DNA from: Pseudomonadota bacterium
Lineage (GTDB): Bacteria > Pseudomonadota > Gammaproteobacteria > Burkholderiales > Burkholderiaceae_E
Assembly: GCA_963204785.1 (NCBI GenBank)
Contig: CAUJHG010000017.1
Span: 1 to 64,000 of the forward strand
DNA length: 64,000 bases
Direction: 5' to 3'
Both the position numbers and the translations under genes were made by a program. The notes beneath the pieces were generated by a model. That model saw nothing but the letters and a program-made list of their open reading frames with translations, did no database searches and was not told the origin of the DNA. Shown here piece by piece: positions 17,584 through 27,200 of this stretch. How positions within the stretch are numbered: position 1 is the stretch's first letter; each line of letters opens with the position of its first letter.

Positions 17584-18750
17584 TCAGGAACCGTACGAGG
17601 GCGCCGATACCGCACGCAAGGGCGGGAGCCTGCCGCCGCTGCTGCCGAGCCAGTGGCGAAGACGCCGGGCATCGCCGAAGCGCGAACTGGAGCCGTTGGC
17701 GTCGAGCAGCACCATGACGACCGGACGCCCCTCGATGCTCGCCTGCATCACCAGGCAACTGCCGGCCTCGGAGATGTAGCCGGTCTTCTGCAGCCCGATG
17801 TCCCAGTCCGGGCTGGAGATCAGCCGGTTCGTGTTCCGGTAGCTGACCATCCGGTAGCCGGTGTCCACGGTGAGGCCGGTGGCGGTGGAGAACTGCCGCA
17901 CCAGCGGATACTCGAGCGCCTCGCGCACCAGACGGGAGAGATCACGGGCGGTGGAGACGTTGCTGCTGGACAGGCCGGTGGGCTCGACGAAGTGGGAGTC
18001 GTTCATGCCGAGCTGGCGCGCCTTCTCGTTCATCGCGGCCACGAAGGCCTTCGACCCGCCCGGATGGTGGCGCCCGAGCGCGCTGGCCGCACGGTTCTCG
18101 GAGGACATCAGCGCAAGCTGGAGCATCTCGCCGCGTGACAGGCGCGTGCCGGGGCGCAGCCGGGAACCCGAACCCTTCTCGGTGTCGATGTCCTCGACCC
18201 CGATCGACAGGGTTTCACCCAGCGGAGCCTGCGAATCGATCACGACGAGCGCAGTCATCAGCTTGCTGATCGATGCGATCGGCAGCACCGCATTCGCGTT
18301 CTTCGCAAACAGGGTCTCGCCGGTGCCCTGGTCGACCACCAGCGCGACCGACGAGCGCAGATCGAGGGGATCGTCGGTGGCGGCCAGCCCGATCGCGTGG
18401 CCGACCGACATGCGCGCCGGTGCGAGGTCACGCGGCGCAGCATGCGCGCGCACTGCACGCGCCTTGCCGGCCGAGGCGAGCGGAGCCGGGCTGCCTGCGC
18501 GCTTCGCTGCCGCCGCCCGCGCCGCGGGAACTTGCTCACGAGCTCGGCGCTGCGTCGCACCAGTCTTGCCGCGCGCCAGGGCGGCCGCCCTCGCGCTGCG
18601 CTGCGGCGAAGCCGACGGCGATGCCTTCAGAGGCGCGGATCGGACAACGCGGGTCTTGCCCGCAACCGCTGCCGGACGAGCCTCGGCCATCGCCGGGATC
18701 GACCAGGCGAAGGCGACCACGGCCGCCAGCATCCAGGTAGCTTTGCGCAC
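17584..18750 (-). CDS. pbpG: D-alanyl-D-alanine endopeptidase, PBP7-like (S11 family)
   Basis: A 388-residue periplasmic serine peptidase that cuts D-Ala-meso-DAP crosslinks in peptidoglycan. A signal peptide covers residues 1-22. Residues 23-115 form a long Ala/Arg/Lys-rich linker with no fold. The S11 catalytic set is intact: SISK (160-163), SEN (217-219) and KTG (322-324). This is a low-molecular-mass PBP without the extra C-terminal domain of PBP5/6. The GTG start at 18750 has GGGGGAACA in front; TTG 18765 is the alternative. The basic linker is unusual and may bind the wall or nucleotide-rich surfaces. Confidence 0.9.
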   Translation of the reverse strand: MRKATWMLAAVVAFAWSIPAMAEARPAAVAGKTRVVRSAPLKASPSASPQRSARAAALARGKTGATQRRAREQVPAARAAAAKRAGSPAPLASAGKARAVRAHAAPRDLAPARMSVGHAIGLAATDDPLDLRSSVALVVDQGTGETLFAKNANAVLPIASISKLMTALVVIDSQAPLGETLSIGVEDIDTEKGSGSRLRPGTRLSRGEMLQLALMSSENRAASALGRHHPGGSKAFVAAMNEKARQLGMNDSHFVEPTGLSSSNVSTARDLSRLVREALEYPLVRQFSTATGLTVDTGYRMVSYRNTNRLISSPDWDIGLQKTGYISEAGSCLVMQASIEGRPVVMVLLDANGSSSRFGDARRLRHWLGSSGGRLPPLRAVSAPSYGS

Positions 18751-18915
18751 TGTTCCCCCTTGCAACTCGGTCTCGCCGGCAAGCGCCGTCCGTTCCGATC
18801 GGGTCCGGAGTTCGCTTCCTAGGCGTCCGGAACGGCGCTCGTTCCGGGAGATCAGTTTAGCAAGAAAACTCCATCGAAATAGGGGCTTGGCGCAGTCTGT
18901 TCAGATTTTCCTTGA

Positions 18916-19617
18916 TCAGAAGCCGTGAAAGCGGGTGAAGGAGGCCACCGGTGCGCGCTCGGTGACCAGCCGGTTCACTGGCGCATGCGGGTCGGCATAG
19001 CCAAGGGCCATCCCGCACACCACGGTCTGGGTCGGCGGAATCTCGAGCACCTCGGCGATCACGCGCTGGAACTGCGAGAAGGCCTGCTGCGGGCAGGTGT
19101 CGAGCCCGCGCGCCCGCGCCGCGATCATGATGTTCTGCAGGAACATGCCGTAGTCGAGGTAGCCACCGGTACGCATCACGCTTTCGATGGTGAAGATGAA
19201 GCCCACCGGTGCGTCGAAGAACAGGAAATTGCGGGCCGTCTGCTCGCGCATCCGCTGGCGGTCGCCCTTGCCGATGCCGAGCAGTCCGTACATGTCCCAG
19301 CCGACCTTGCGCCGGCGCTCGATGTAGGGCGACACCCATTCGGCCGGATAGTAGCGATAGCCCTCGGTGTGCCCGGCAAGCGCTGCGGGGTCGTCGAACA
19401 CCTCCAGGATGCGGCGGCTCAACTCGGCCTTGGCAACCCCGGTGAGCACATGGACCTCGTTCCAGGGCTGGATGTTGGTGCCGGACGGCGCGCGACGCGC
19501 GACCTCCAGGATGTCCTCGACGACCTCGCGAGGCACCGGCGTGGGCAGGAAGGCGCGCACCGAGCGGCGGCTGAGGATGGCTTCGTCGACGTGACGATGG
19601 CTGTGCGGATAGTCCAT
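18916..19617 (-). CDS. Nitroreductase-family oxidoreductase
   Basis: A 233-residue flavin (FMN) enzyme of the NfsB/NfnB-like superfamily, which reduces nitro-aromatics, quinones or related acceptors with NAD(P)H. The N-terminus has the FMN phosphate motif SRRSVRAFLP and the ARRAPSGTNIQPWN segment; the C-terminus has the VVCGMALGYAD block and PVNRL. ATG 19617 starts the conserved part (MDYPHSHRHVDEAIL). The frame continues upstream to 19785, but that stretch is noise overlapping the phaP promoter region. The physiological substrate cannot be assigned. Confidence 0.88.
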   Translation of the reverse strand: MDYPHSHRHVDEAILSRRSVRAFLPTPVPREVVEDILEVARRAPSGTNIQPWNEVHVLTGVAKAELSRRILEVFDDPAALAGHTEGYRYYPAEWVSPYIERRRKVGWDMYGLLGIGKGDRQRMREQTARNFLFFDAPVGFIFTIESVMRTGGYLDYGMFLQNIMIAARARGLDTCPQQAFSQFQRVIAEVLEIPPTQTVVCGMALGYADPHAPVNRLVTERAPVASFTRFHGF

Positions 19618-19794
19618 GGGCGCAAGCGCGGATTCAGATTCGGGAAAGGGATCGATCCCGGCGCGTGACCAGCAGAGGTCAGCGACGTGACAGGCGAAAG
19701 ATACGCGATCGATACGGCGGCAGCACGGGCCCAGCCTTGCGCGGCATCGAGACCCGGCCTTGTCCAGGATCATATTGCATTGCACAAATTGTTC

Positions 19795-19822
19795 TTGACT
19801 TCCGGAAAATCGGCCTTACAAT
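19795..19822 (+). promoter_or_regulatory. Strong sigma70-type promoter of the phasin gene
   Basis: TTGACT (19795-19800), a 16-bp spacer and TACAAT (19817-19822), 90 bases before the phasin ATG. The flanks carry TGCA-rich inverted sequences: TTGCATTGCACAA at 19775-19787, upstream of the -35, and GTGC-AGC-GCAC at about 19830-19840, near the expected start of transcription. Such TGC/GCA repeats are the kind of site bound by the PHA-responsive repressor PhaR. Confidence 0.65.
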
Positions 19823-19911
19823 TCGATTTGTGCAGCGCACCATACAACGCTGCGTGCTGACAGATCCCCCGAGTCCCCCTCCGATCCACATCCATCCAAG
19901 CGAGACGAGAC

Positions 19912-20460
19912 ATGGTCAACACTCCCGAGCAATTCGTTGAAATCCAGAAAGCCGCCCTCGAAACCTTCCAGGCGGTCGCGCTGAAGTCGGTCGAAGGCTT
20001 CGAAAAGCTGGCCGAACTGAACATCCAGGCGATCAAGGCGACGCTGTCCGAGTCGAGCGACCACATCAAGTCGGCGCTGAACATCCGTGACGCCAAGTCG
20101 CTGGGCGACCTGGCCGGCCTCGGCCTGCAGCCGGCAGTCGACAAGCTCGGCGCCTACGCCCGCCACGTGTACGAGATCGGCACCGAGACCGGCAGCGAGA
20201 TCGCGAAGATCCTGGAGAAGCAGTTCGCCGACGGCAACAAGCAGTTCACTGCCGCGATCGACGAACTCGGCAAGAACGCTCCCGCCGGCTCCGAAGGCGT
20301 GGTGACGATGGTCAAGTCGGCGGTTTCGGCTGCCAACAGCGCCTTCGACCAGGTCAACAAGGCCGCCAAGCAGGCGGTGGAACTGGCCGAGCAGAACATC
20401 GCTGCCGCCACCAAGACTGCCACTGCGGCGCGCCCGGCTGCGGCGAAGAAGGCTGCCTGA
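19912..20460 (+). CDS. phaP: Phasin (PHA granule-associated protein)
   Basis: A 182-residue phasin that coats polyhydroxyalkanoate granules. The N-terminal two thirds is the phasin domain: EQFVEIQKAALETFQAV, SVEGFEKLAELNIQAIKATL, then long amphipathic helices. The C-terminus is the usual low-complexity tail rich in Ala and Lys (AAATKTATAARPAAAKKAA). The start and length fit the betaproteobacterial phasin family. It has its own promoter and a Rho-independent terminator, so it is a single-gene, highly expressed unit, and it implies that the organism stores PHA. Confidence 0.95.
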   Translation: MVNTPEQFVEIQKAALETFQAVALKSVEGFEKLAELNIQAIKATLSESSDHIKSALNIRDAKSLGDLAGLGLQPAVDKLGAYARHVYEIGTETGSEIAKILEKQFADGNKQFTAAIDELGKNAPAGSEGVVTMVKSAVSAANSAFDQVNKAAKQAVELAEQNIAAATKTATAARPAAAKKAA

Positions 20461-20530
20461 GGCCTTTCGCGCGGAGAGATCCTCTCCGGCGGGCGCCGCC
20501 CTCCCCCTCCCCCTCCAGGCGGCGCCCCTT

Positions 20531-20563
20531 GGCCCGGTTCGCAAGAGCCGGGCCTCTTCTTTT
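20531..20563 (+). terminator. Rho-independent terminator after phaP
   Basis: GGCCCGG (20531-20537) pairs with CCGGGCC (20548-20554) around a 10-base loop and is followed by TCTTCTTTT. It lies 70 bases past the phasin stop. Confidence 0.85.
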
Positions 20564-20654
20564 GCGGCACCGACCGGCGCTGCAGCCTCGCCTCGACCAT
20601 GGCCCGGCGCAGCGCGCAGCCGGCCAGGTGCCCGAACGCTGCCGGCCAGCGGGC

Positions 20655-21446
20655 TCAGGACGACGGGCGGACCTCGCCGCCCAGCAGGCGAACCCCGGCC
20701 TCGAGCCGGACCCAGGCCGCCTCCAGCAGAGCAGCCGGGCCCTTCACTCCGAGCTCGATGTGGCGACCGACTCCGTTGGCGCCCACCGATGGAAGGCTGA
20801 ACACCTTGATTCCCGGGTGCTCGGCCTCCACCGCCTCCATCAGCGGCACGGCGGCCGACTCGGCGACACCGAACAGCAGCAGCGATCGCTCCGCTCGCGG
20901 CTCGCGATGCTGCAGATCCGCGAAGTGCCGATCGAGCACGGCCTCGATCATCGGCCAGGCCATCACAGGGAAGCCCGGAACGAAGAAGTGCCTGCGCACC
21001 GTGAAGCCCGGGATGCGGTTGTAGGGGTTCGGCAGGATCGCACTGCCCGCAGGGAACTCCCCCATCTTCAGGCGCTGCCGATTCTCCGGAGCGTCCAGAT
21101 CGGACGGCGCACCCCCGTCGCGCGCCATCTCCGCGATCCGCTCGGCGATCAGGCGCACCGCCTCCGGGTGCGGCTCGAGCGGCACCCCCAGCGCAGCCGC
21201 AGCCGCCTGCCGGGTCTGGTCGTCGGGCGTCGCGCCGATGCCTCCGCAGCAGAACACTGCGTCGTCGTCGCCGGCGAAGCTCTCGCGCAGCACCGCCGCG
21301 ATCCGGCCGCGATCATCGCCGAGGTAGCGCGCCCAGGAAAGCTGCAGGCCTCGCACCCCCAGCAGTTCCACGACCTTCGCGAAGTGCGCATCCTTTCGCT
21401 TGCCCGAGAGGATCTCGTCTCCGATCACGATCAGCCCGAAGCTCAT
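20655..21446 (-). CDS. CinA-like molybdopterin-binding-domain protein
   Basis: A 263-residue protein of the MoaB/Mog/CinA N-terminal fold. It contains GDEILSGKRKDAHF and CCGGIGATPDDQTRQ, the two phosphate/cofactor-binding loops of this domain, plus the PNPYNRIPGF and FFVPGFPVMAWPM segments common in CinA-type N-domains. The C-terminal deamidase domain of full-length CinA is absent. Similar stand-alone proteins are annotated competence/damage-inducible protein A, and some are ADP-ribose or FAD pyrophosphatases. The start at MSFGLIVIGDE (21446) is chosen; the frame extends 16 residues upstream without conservation. The precise function is unknown. Confidence 0.83.
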   Translation of the reverse strand: MSFGLIVIGDEILSGKRKDAHFAKVVELLGVRGLQLSWARYLGDDRGRIAAVLRESFAGDDDAVFCCGGIGATPDDQTRQAAAAALGVPLEPHPEAVRLIAERIAEMARDGGAPSDLDAPENRQRLKMGEFPAGSAILPNPYNRIPGFTVRRHFFVPGFPVMAWPMIEAVLDRHFADLQHREPRAERSLLLFGVAESAAVPLMEAVEAEHPGIKVFSLPSVGANGVGRHIELGVKGPAALLEAAWVRLEAGVRLLGGEVRPSS

Positions 21447-21542
21447 CGACCATTCTCCTGCCTGCTCACACCGCACAGAGTCTAGCGCCGGCATCGCGTT
21501 TGCCGCTTCCTGCGCCAGCAGGCCTGTCGCCGCCGTCCAGGC

Positions 21543-24500
21543 TCAGCCCTGGGCCTGCATCGCTTCCCATGCCTTGTGCAGGCGCTTGACCGACACCGGC
21601 ATCGGGGTCCGCAGTTCCTGGGCGAAGAGCGAGACACGCAGTTCCTCGAGCAGCCAGCGGAACTCCTCGAGCCGGGAATCGGCCTGCCCGCGCCGCTGGG
21701 CCTGGATGCGCCGCAGCCTGGCCAGCAGCGGCTCGAGCTCGGCCATCTGCCGGGCGTCGCGCGCGGGGTCCGCACGCAGCTTGTCCAGTCGCAGCGACAC
21801 GGCCTTCAGGTAACGCGGCAACTGCGCGAGCCGCTCCGGTGGCGTCGATGACACGAAGCGTGGATGCAGCAGCCCCGCAAGCTGCTGTTCGAGGTCCGCG
21901 CTCGCCTGGGCGAAGCCCTTCACCTGGCCGAGCTTGCGCGTCGCCGCCTGGTGCTCGAGCAGCACCGCGAGAACCAGCCGCGCGAGCTCCTGTCCGATCA
22001 GGTTCAGGCGCGGGCGCGCCTGGGCGACGCGGGCCGCGAACTGTTCGGCGTTGCCGGGCAGCGGCGCGGCCATGCATGCGCGATCGAGCAGCGCCGCGAC
22101 CAGATCGTCGCGCAGCGCGTCGGCACCACCGAAGGGCAGGTACAGCAGCGCGAGCTTCTGCCCCTCGGGCAGGTTGCGCTCGAAGAACCGCAGCGGCTCA
22201 CGCAAGGCGATCGCGAACAGCCGCCGCAGTCCCCGCCGGTGCTCGGCGGCAGCCACCTCCGGTTCGTCGAAGACCTGCAGTTCGACTGCGTCGCCGGAAT
22301 CGACCAGCGCCGGATACCCGATCAGCCGCTCGCGCCCGCGCGCCAGTTCCATGATCTCCGGCAGCTCGCCGAAGGCCCAGGAACTGAAGCGCTGTCCTGC
22401 CTGCAGCGCCAGGCCGGCGCCAGGCGCCGGCGCGCCGCCGGACGACTCCTCGGTCGGCCGTGCTGCCCGGGCCGCAGCTGCGTCGGCGTCGGGCTCGCCG
22501 CACGATCCTGCCGCAGCGGCTCCCTCAGCACCGCGGCGAGCTGACCCGCGCGCCTGGTCGTGCGCCGCGACCGGGCGCCCGGCGTCGATCTGCTCGGCCA
22601 CGCGCCGCAGCGCCTGCTGGAAGCTGGTCTGCGCGCGGGCGCCGTGCTGCGCCCGCAGCGCCGCCAGATTGCGCGAGATGCCCATCACGGCCCCGTGCTC
22701 GTCGACCAGGCGGAAGTTCGCGAACAGGTGCGCCGGCACCGTCTCCAGCCTGAAGTCCGAGGCCTGCGCACGCAACTGCAGCGTCTCGCGCAGGTCCTCG
22801 AGCAAGGCCTCGACCAGCGGGCGCATCGCGGCGCCGTCCGCGAGCTTCGGCGCCCAGCGCTCGGTGAAGCCCTTTGCCCAGGCGGGCAGCGGAACCACGT
22901 GCCGACGCAGCTTCTGCGGCAGGGACTTCAGCAGCAGCGCCACCTTGTCCTCGAGCATTCCCGGCACCAGCCACTCGCAGCGCACCGCGTCGACCTGGTT
23001 GAGCGCGCGGATCGGAACCGTGAGCGTCAGGCCGTCGTCGGCTGCGCCCGGATCGAAGCGGTAGCTCGCGTCGAACTGGATCCCGCGCATCGTGATGCGT
23101 CGCGGAAAGGCGTCGCTGGACACGCCGGCGGCGTCCTTGCGCAGCAGTTCCTCGCGCGACAGCTTCAGCAGCCCGGGGTCGTCGGACACCGCCTCGCGAT
23201 ACCAGGCCTCGAGCATCGCGCCGGAATAGACCTGCTGCGGCACGCGCGCGTCGAACCAGTCGAACAGCCACTGCTCGTCGACGAGCAGATCGGGACGCCG
23301 GATCTGCTGCTCGCGCCGACGGATCTCGGCGACGAGCTTGCGATTGTGCTGGAAGAAGGGGAGCTGGCAGTCCCAGTCACCGGCGACCAGCGCCTCGCGG
23401 ATCAGCTGTTCGCGCGCGAGCTCCGGGTCACGCGACCCGTAGTGCACGCGCCGCTGGGCGTACACGGTGAGCCCGTAGAGCACGCCACGCTCCATTGCGA
23501 CGACCTGCCCGGCCTTCTTCTCCCAGTGCGGCTCGCTCCAGGAGACCTTGATCAGGTGCGCTGCAGCCTTTTCGATCCACTGCGGCTCGATGCGCGCGAC
23601 GGTGCGTGCGTACAGGCGCCCCGTGTCGACCAGCTCGGCGGCCATCAGCCAGCGCGGCGCCTTGCGCGCGAGCGCCGACCCGGGATGGATCGCGAAACGC
23701 GTCTGGTGGGTGCCCAGGTAGGCGCCGTCGTCGCCGGAAGCGAAACCGAGGTTGCCGAGCATGCCGGTGAGCAGCGCCCGGTGCAGTTGCTCGTGGCTGG
23801 CCGGCGTCGCGTTCGGCTTCCAGTGCATCCCGGCAACCGCCTCGCTCAACTGTGCGTGGACGTCCGCCCACTCGCGCAGCTTGCGCGCGGAGAGGAATTC
23901 GCGTTCCAGACGCTGCTGCAGCCTGCGGTTGGTCTCCTTCTCGGCCAGGGCCTGCTGCCAGTAGTCCCACAGCTTCACCCAGGCAGTGAAGTCGGATCGC
24001 TCATCAGCGAAACGGCGGTGCTGCTGGTCCGCAGCCTGCTGCGCGTCCATCGGCCGTTCGCGCGGATCCTGGACCGACAGCGCGGCAGCGATCACCAGCA
24101 TCTCGCGCAGACACTGCCCGTCGCGGGCAGCCAGCAGCATCCGGCCGACGTGAGGGTCCACCGGAAGCCTCGCGAGCTGCCGCCCGACCTCGGTCAGCCG
24201 GTTGCGCTCGTCGACCGCATCGATCTCGTGCAGCAGCGCGTAGCCGTCGGCGATCGCCTTGCGTGGCGGTGGATCGAGGAAGGGGAAGGCTTCGATCTCG
24301 GCGAGCCGCAGCGCCTTCATCTGCAGGATCACGCCGGCCAGCGACGAGCGCAGGACCTCGGGATCGGTGAAGCGGGGTCGCGAGAGGAAGTCCTGCTCCG
24401 AATAGAGCCGGATGCAGACCCCGTCGGCGACCCGGCCGCAGCGCCCCGCGCGCTGGTTCGCGGCGGCCTGCGACACCGGCTCGATCTGCAGCTGCTCGAC

Positions 24501-25523
24501 CTTGCTGCGGTACCGGTAGCGCTTGACGCGTGCCGTTCCGGAGTCGACCACGTAGCGGATGCCGGGCACCGTCAGCGAGGTCTCGGCGACGTTGGTGGCC
24601 AGCACGATGCGCCGGCCCCCCGGCTTCGCGAACACCCGCTGCTGATCGGCAGCCGACAGCCGCGAGAAGAGCGGCAGCACCTCCACCGGCCCACGCGCCA
24701 GCGTCGCGGCGCCGCGACCCGCCTGCGCCCGTGCCTGCGCACGGCGCAGGTGCTCGGCGACGTCGCGGATCTCGCGCTCGCCGGGCAGGAAGACCAGCAC
24801 GTCGCCGGGTCCGCCACGCCACAGTTCGTCGATCGCCTCCTCGATCCTGGAGGGCAGGTCGGTCTCGTCCTCGTCATCACGCTGCTCGTCGTCGAAGCTG
24901 CGGTAGCGCATCTCGACCGGATACAGCCGTCCGGAGACCTCGATCACCGGCGCCGGCTGCCGGTTGCGCCCGAAGTGCTCGGCGAAGCGCTGCGCGTCGA
25001 TCGTCGCCGAGGTGATCACCAGGCGCAGGTCGTCGCGGCGCGGCCCCTCGATCAGCTGCTTCAGGTAACCGAGCAGGAAATCGATGTTCAGGCTGCGCTC
25101 GTGCGCCTCGTCGACGATGATCGTGTCGTACTGGCGCAACTGCGGATCGTGCAGGGTCTCGGCCAGCAGGATCCCGTCGGTCATCAGCTTGATCGACGCG
25201 CCCGGCGTGAACTTCTCGTTGAAGCGGATCTTGTAGCCGACGTGCACGCCCAGCGGCGTGCCGATCTCCTCGGCGATCCGCCGGGCCACTGCAGTGGCGG
25301 CGAGCCGCCGGGGCTGCGTGTGCCCGATCAGCCCTGCACGCGCACGGCCTGCCAGCCCCGCGAGGATCTTGGGAAGCTGTGTGGTCTTGCCCGATCCGGT
25401 CTCGCCGCAGACGATGACCACCGGATGCTCGCGCACCGCGCGGGCGATCTCCTCGCGCCGCGCGCTGACCGGCAGCGACTCGGGAAACGACAGCGGGGGC
25501 AGAGGTCGCGGTGGGTGCGGCAC
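21543..25523 (-). CDS. hrpA: ATP-dependent RNA helicase HrpA (DEAH-box)
   Basis: A large DEAH/RHA RNA helicase of 1,326 residues, linked in E. coli to mRNA processing and to rescue of stalled or collided ribosomes. Motifs appear in order: Walker A GETGSGKTTQ, HTQPRRLAA, DEAHERSL, SAT in VITSATID, and QRAGRCGR. The HA2/OB-type region and the long HrpA-specific C-terminal domain follow. An Ala/Gly/Glu-rich insert (around 22,420-22,560) interrupts the C-terminal part. Upstream sequence is open but not protein-like, so GTG 25523, 20 bases from the divergent argA start, is taken. Its RBS is weak. Confidence 0.95.
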   Translation of the reverse strand: MPHPPRPLPPLSFPESLPVSARREEIARAVREHPVVIVCGETGSGKTTQLPKILAGLAGRARAGLIGHTQPRRLAATAVARRIAEEIGTPLGVHVGYKIRFNEKFTPGASIKLMTDGILLAETLHDPQLRQYDTIIVDEAHERSLNIDFLLGYLKQLIEGPRRDDLRLVITSATIDAQRFAEHFGRNRQPAPVIEVSGRLYPVEMRYRSFDDEQRDDEDETDLPSRIEEAIDELWRGGPGDVLVFLPGEREIRDVAEHLRRAQARAQAGRGAATLARGPVEVLPLFSRLSAADQQRVFAKPGGRRIVLATNVAETSLTVPGIRYVVDSGTARVKRYRYRSKVEQLQIEPVSQAAANQRAGRCGRVADGVCIRLYSEQDFLSRPRFTDPEVLRSSLAGVILQMKALRLAEIEAFPFLDPPPRKAIADGYALLHEIDAVDERNRLTEVGRQLARLPVDPHVGRMLLAARDGQCLREMLVIAAALSVQDPRERPMDAQQAADQQHRRFADERSDFTAWVKLWDYWQQALAEKETNRRLQQRLEREFLSARKLREWADVHAQLSEAVAGMHWKPNATPASHEQLHRALLTGMLGNLGFASGDDGAYLGTHQTRFAIHPGSALARKAPRWLMAAELVDTGRLYARTVARIEPQWIEKAAAHLIKVSWSEPHWEKKAGQVVAMERGVLYGLTVYAQRRVHYGSRDPELAREQLIREALVAGDWDCQLPFFQHNRKLVAEIRRREQQIRRPDLLVDEQWLFDWFDARVPQQVYSGAMLEAWYREAVSDDPGLLKLSREELLRKDAAGVSSDAFPRRITMRGIQFDASYRFDPGAADDGLTLTVPIRALNQVDAVRCEWLVPGMLEDKVALLLKSLPQKLRRHVVPLPAWAKGFTERWAPKLADGAAMRPLVEALLEDLRETLQLRAQASDFRLETVPAHLFANFRLVDEHGAVMGISRNLAALRAQHGARAQTSFQQALRRVAEQIDAGRPVAAHDQARGSARRGAEGAAAAGSCGEPDADAAAARAARPTEESSGGAPAPGAGLALQAGQRFSSWAFGELPEIMELARGRERLIGYPALVDSGDAVELQVFDEPEVAAAEHRRGLRRLFAIALREPLRFFERNLPEGQKLALLYLPFGGADALRDDLVAALLDRACMAAPLPGNAEQFAARVAQARPRLNLIGQELARLVLAVLLEHQAATRKLGQVKGFAQASADLEQQLAGLLHPRFVSSTPPERLAQLPRYLKAVSLRLDKLRADPARDARQMAELEPLLARLRRIQAQRRGQADSRLEEFRWLLEELRVSLFAQELRTPMPVSVKRLHKAWEAMQAQG

Positions 25524-25543
25524 TGCGAAATTATAATGAGGCG

Positions 25544-26875
25544 ATGGACACCTTCCCTGCGCTGCCCGCCCCGGAGCAGTTCGTCGCCTGGCTGCGGGCG
25601 GTCGCGCCCTACATCCACGCATTCCGGGGCAAGACCTTCGTGGTCGCCTTCCCGGGCGAACTGGTGATGGCGGGCAGGCTAAACGCACTGGTCCAGGACA
25701 TCGGCCTGCTGCACGCAATGGGAATGCGCATCGTCGTCGTGCACGGCTCACGGCCCCAGATCAACGAGCAGCTGCGCCTGCGCGGGGTGCCCGAGCGCTT
25801 CGAGGGCGGTCTGCGCATCACCGATCCGGTCGCGCTCGAGTGCGCCAAGGAGGCCGCCGGCGAAATCCGCCTCGACATCGAGGCCGCCTTTTCGCAGGGC
25901 CTGCCCAACACCCCGATGGCGCACTCGTCGATCCGCGTGGTCTCCGGCAACCTGGTCAGCGCGCGACCGGTCGGCATCGTCGACGGTCTGGACTTCGAGC
26001 ACACCGGCGTGGTGCGCAAGATCGACACCCAGACGGTACGCTTCGCGCTGGACGGCGGCGCCATCGTGCTGCTGTCGAACCTCGGCTTCTCCGCCACTGG
26101 CGAGGCCTTCAACCTGGGAATGGAGGACGTCGCGGCGAGCGCCGCGGTCGCGCTTGACGCCGACAAGCTGATCTTCGTCACCGAAACCCCCGGCATCCTC
26201 GACGGGGATGGCGAGCTGATCAGCGAGATCTCCGAGGAGATGAGCGAGCAGCTGCTGGCTGCGCCCGAACGCCTGCCGTCCGACGGCGCCCTCTACCTGC
26301 GCGCTTCGCTGCGCGCCTGCCAGGGCGGCGTGGCGCGCGCGCACATCCTTCCCTTCGAGATGGACGGCAGCGTGCTGCTGGAGCTGTTCCAGCACAGCGG
26401 CGTGGGCACCATGGTGGTCGAGGAGACCCTCGAGGAGCTGCGCGAGGCAGGCCCGGACGACGTCGGCGGAATCCTCGCGCTCATCCGTCCGCTCGAGGAG
26501 GACGGCACGCTGGTGCGCCGCGACCGCGCGCTGATCGAGCGCGAGGTCGGCAACTTCACCGTGCTCGAGCGCGACGGGGTGATCTTCGGCTGCGCAGCGC
26601 TCTACGCATACCCCGAGGAGCGCATCGGCGAGATGGCCTGCCTGGCCGTCTACCCGCACAGCCAGGGCAAGGGCGACGGCGAACGGGTGCTCACGCGCAT
26701 CGAGAAACGCGCTCGGGCAGCAGGGCTGAAGAAGCTGTTCGTGCTGACCACCCGTACGATGCACTGGTTCCTCAAGCGCGGCTTCGTGGTGGCGGGGGTG
26801 GAAGCCCTGCCCCAGGAGAAGCGCAACCTGTACAACTGGCAGCGCCGCTCGGTGGTGCTGCTCAAGGATCTGTGA
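25544..26875 (+). CDS. argA: N-acetylglutamate synthase
   Basis: A 443-residue enzyme that acetylates glutamate with acetyl-CoA, the first committed step of arginine synthesis. The N-terminal two thirds is an amino-acid-kinase-like domain ([41 protein letters not shown]), which in ArgA senses arginine. The C-terminal third is a GNAT acetyltransferase ([21 protein letters not shown], the acetyl-CoA loop, and [14 protein letters not shown]). Length and order match the bifunctional-looking ArgA of proteobacteria. It diverges from hrpA across only 20 bases, so the two promoters must overlap the genes. yggX follows on the same strand. Confidence 0.96.
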   Translation: MDTFPALPAPEQFVAWLRAVAPYIHAFRGKTFVVAFPGELVMAGRLNALVQDIGLLHAMGMRIVVVHGSRPQINEQLRLRGVPERFEGGLRITDPVALECAKEAAGEIRLDIEAAFSQGLPNTPMAHSSIRVVSGNLVSARPVGIVDGLDFEHTGVVRKIDTQTVRFALDGGAIVLLSNLGFSATGEAFNLGMEDVAASAAVALDADKLIFVTETPGILDGDGELISEISEEMSEQLLAAPERLPSDGALYLRASLRACQGGVARAHILPFEMDGSVLLELFQHSGVGTMVVEETLEELREAGPDDVGGILALIRPLEEDGTLVRRDRALIEREVGNFTVLERDGVIFGCAALYAYPEERIGEMACLAVYPHSQGKGDGERVLTRIEKRARAAGLKKLFVLTTRTMHWFLKRGFVVAGVEALPQEKRNLYNWQRRSVVLLKDL

Positions 26876-26898
26876 TCCCCCGCCTGCCCGGAGACCCC

Positions 26899-27171
26899 AT
26901 GGCCCGAACCGTGTTCTGTGTGAAGCTTCAGCGCGAGGCCGACGGCCTCGATTTCCCGCCCTACCCCGGCGAGATCGGCAAGCGGCTCTACGAGAGTGTC
27001 TCGAAGGAGGCCTGGCAGGGCTGGCTGAAGCACCAGACCATGCTGGTCAACGAGAACCGGCTCAACCTGTCCGATCCGCGTGCGCGCAAGTACCTCGCGT
27101 CGCAGATGGAGGGCTATTTCTTCGGCGCCGGTGCCGACGAGGTGCCGGGCTACGTGCCGCCGTCGGCCTGA
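26899..27171 (+). CDS. yggX: Probable Fe(2+)-trafficking protein YggX
   Basis: A 90-residue cytoplasmic protein that helps protect iron-sulfur clusters from oxidation. The family signature is complete: [17 protein letters not shown] with the conserved Cys, the [19 protein letters not shown] block, [15 protein letters not shown], and [16 protein letters not shown] 26899 begins exactly at MARTVF. It lies 23 bases after argA, a pairing often kept in betaproteobacteria, and converges on rpiA. Confidence 0.96.
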   Translation: MARTVFCVKLQREADGLDFPPYPGEIGKRLYESVSKEAWQGWLKHQTMLVNENRLNLSDPRARKYLASQMEGYFFGAGADEVPGYVPPSA

Positions 27172-27200
27172 AGCTCGAGCGGCCGGCCGGCGCGCGCCGT

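Noticed and set aside
22560..25667. A 1,035-codon plus-strand open frame
   Set aside because: It is the mirror of hrpA, whose helicase motifs on the other strand are unambiguous.
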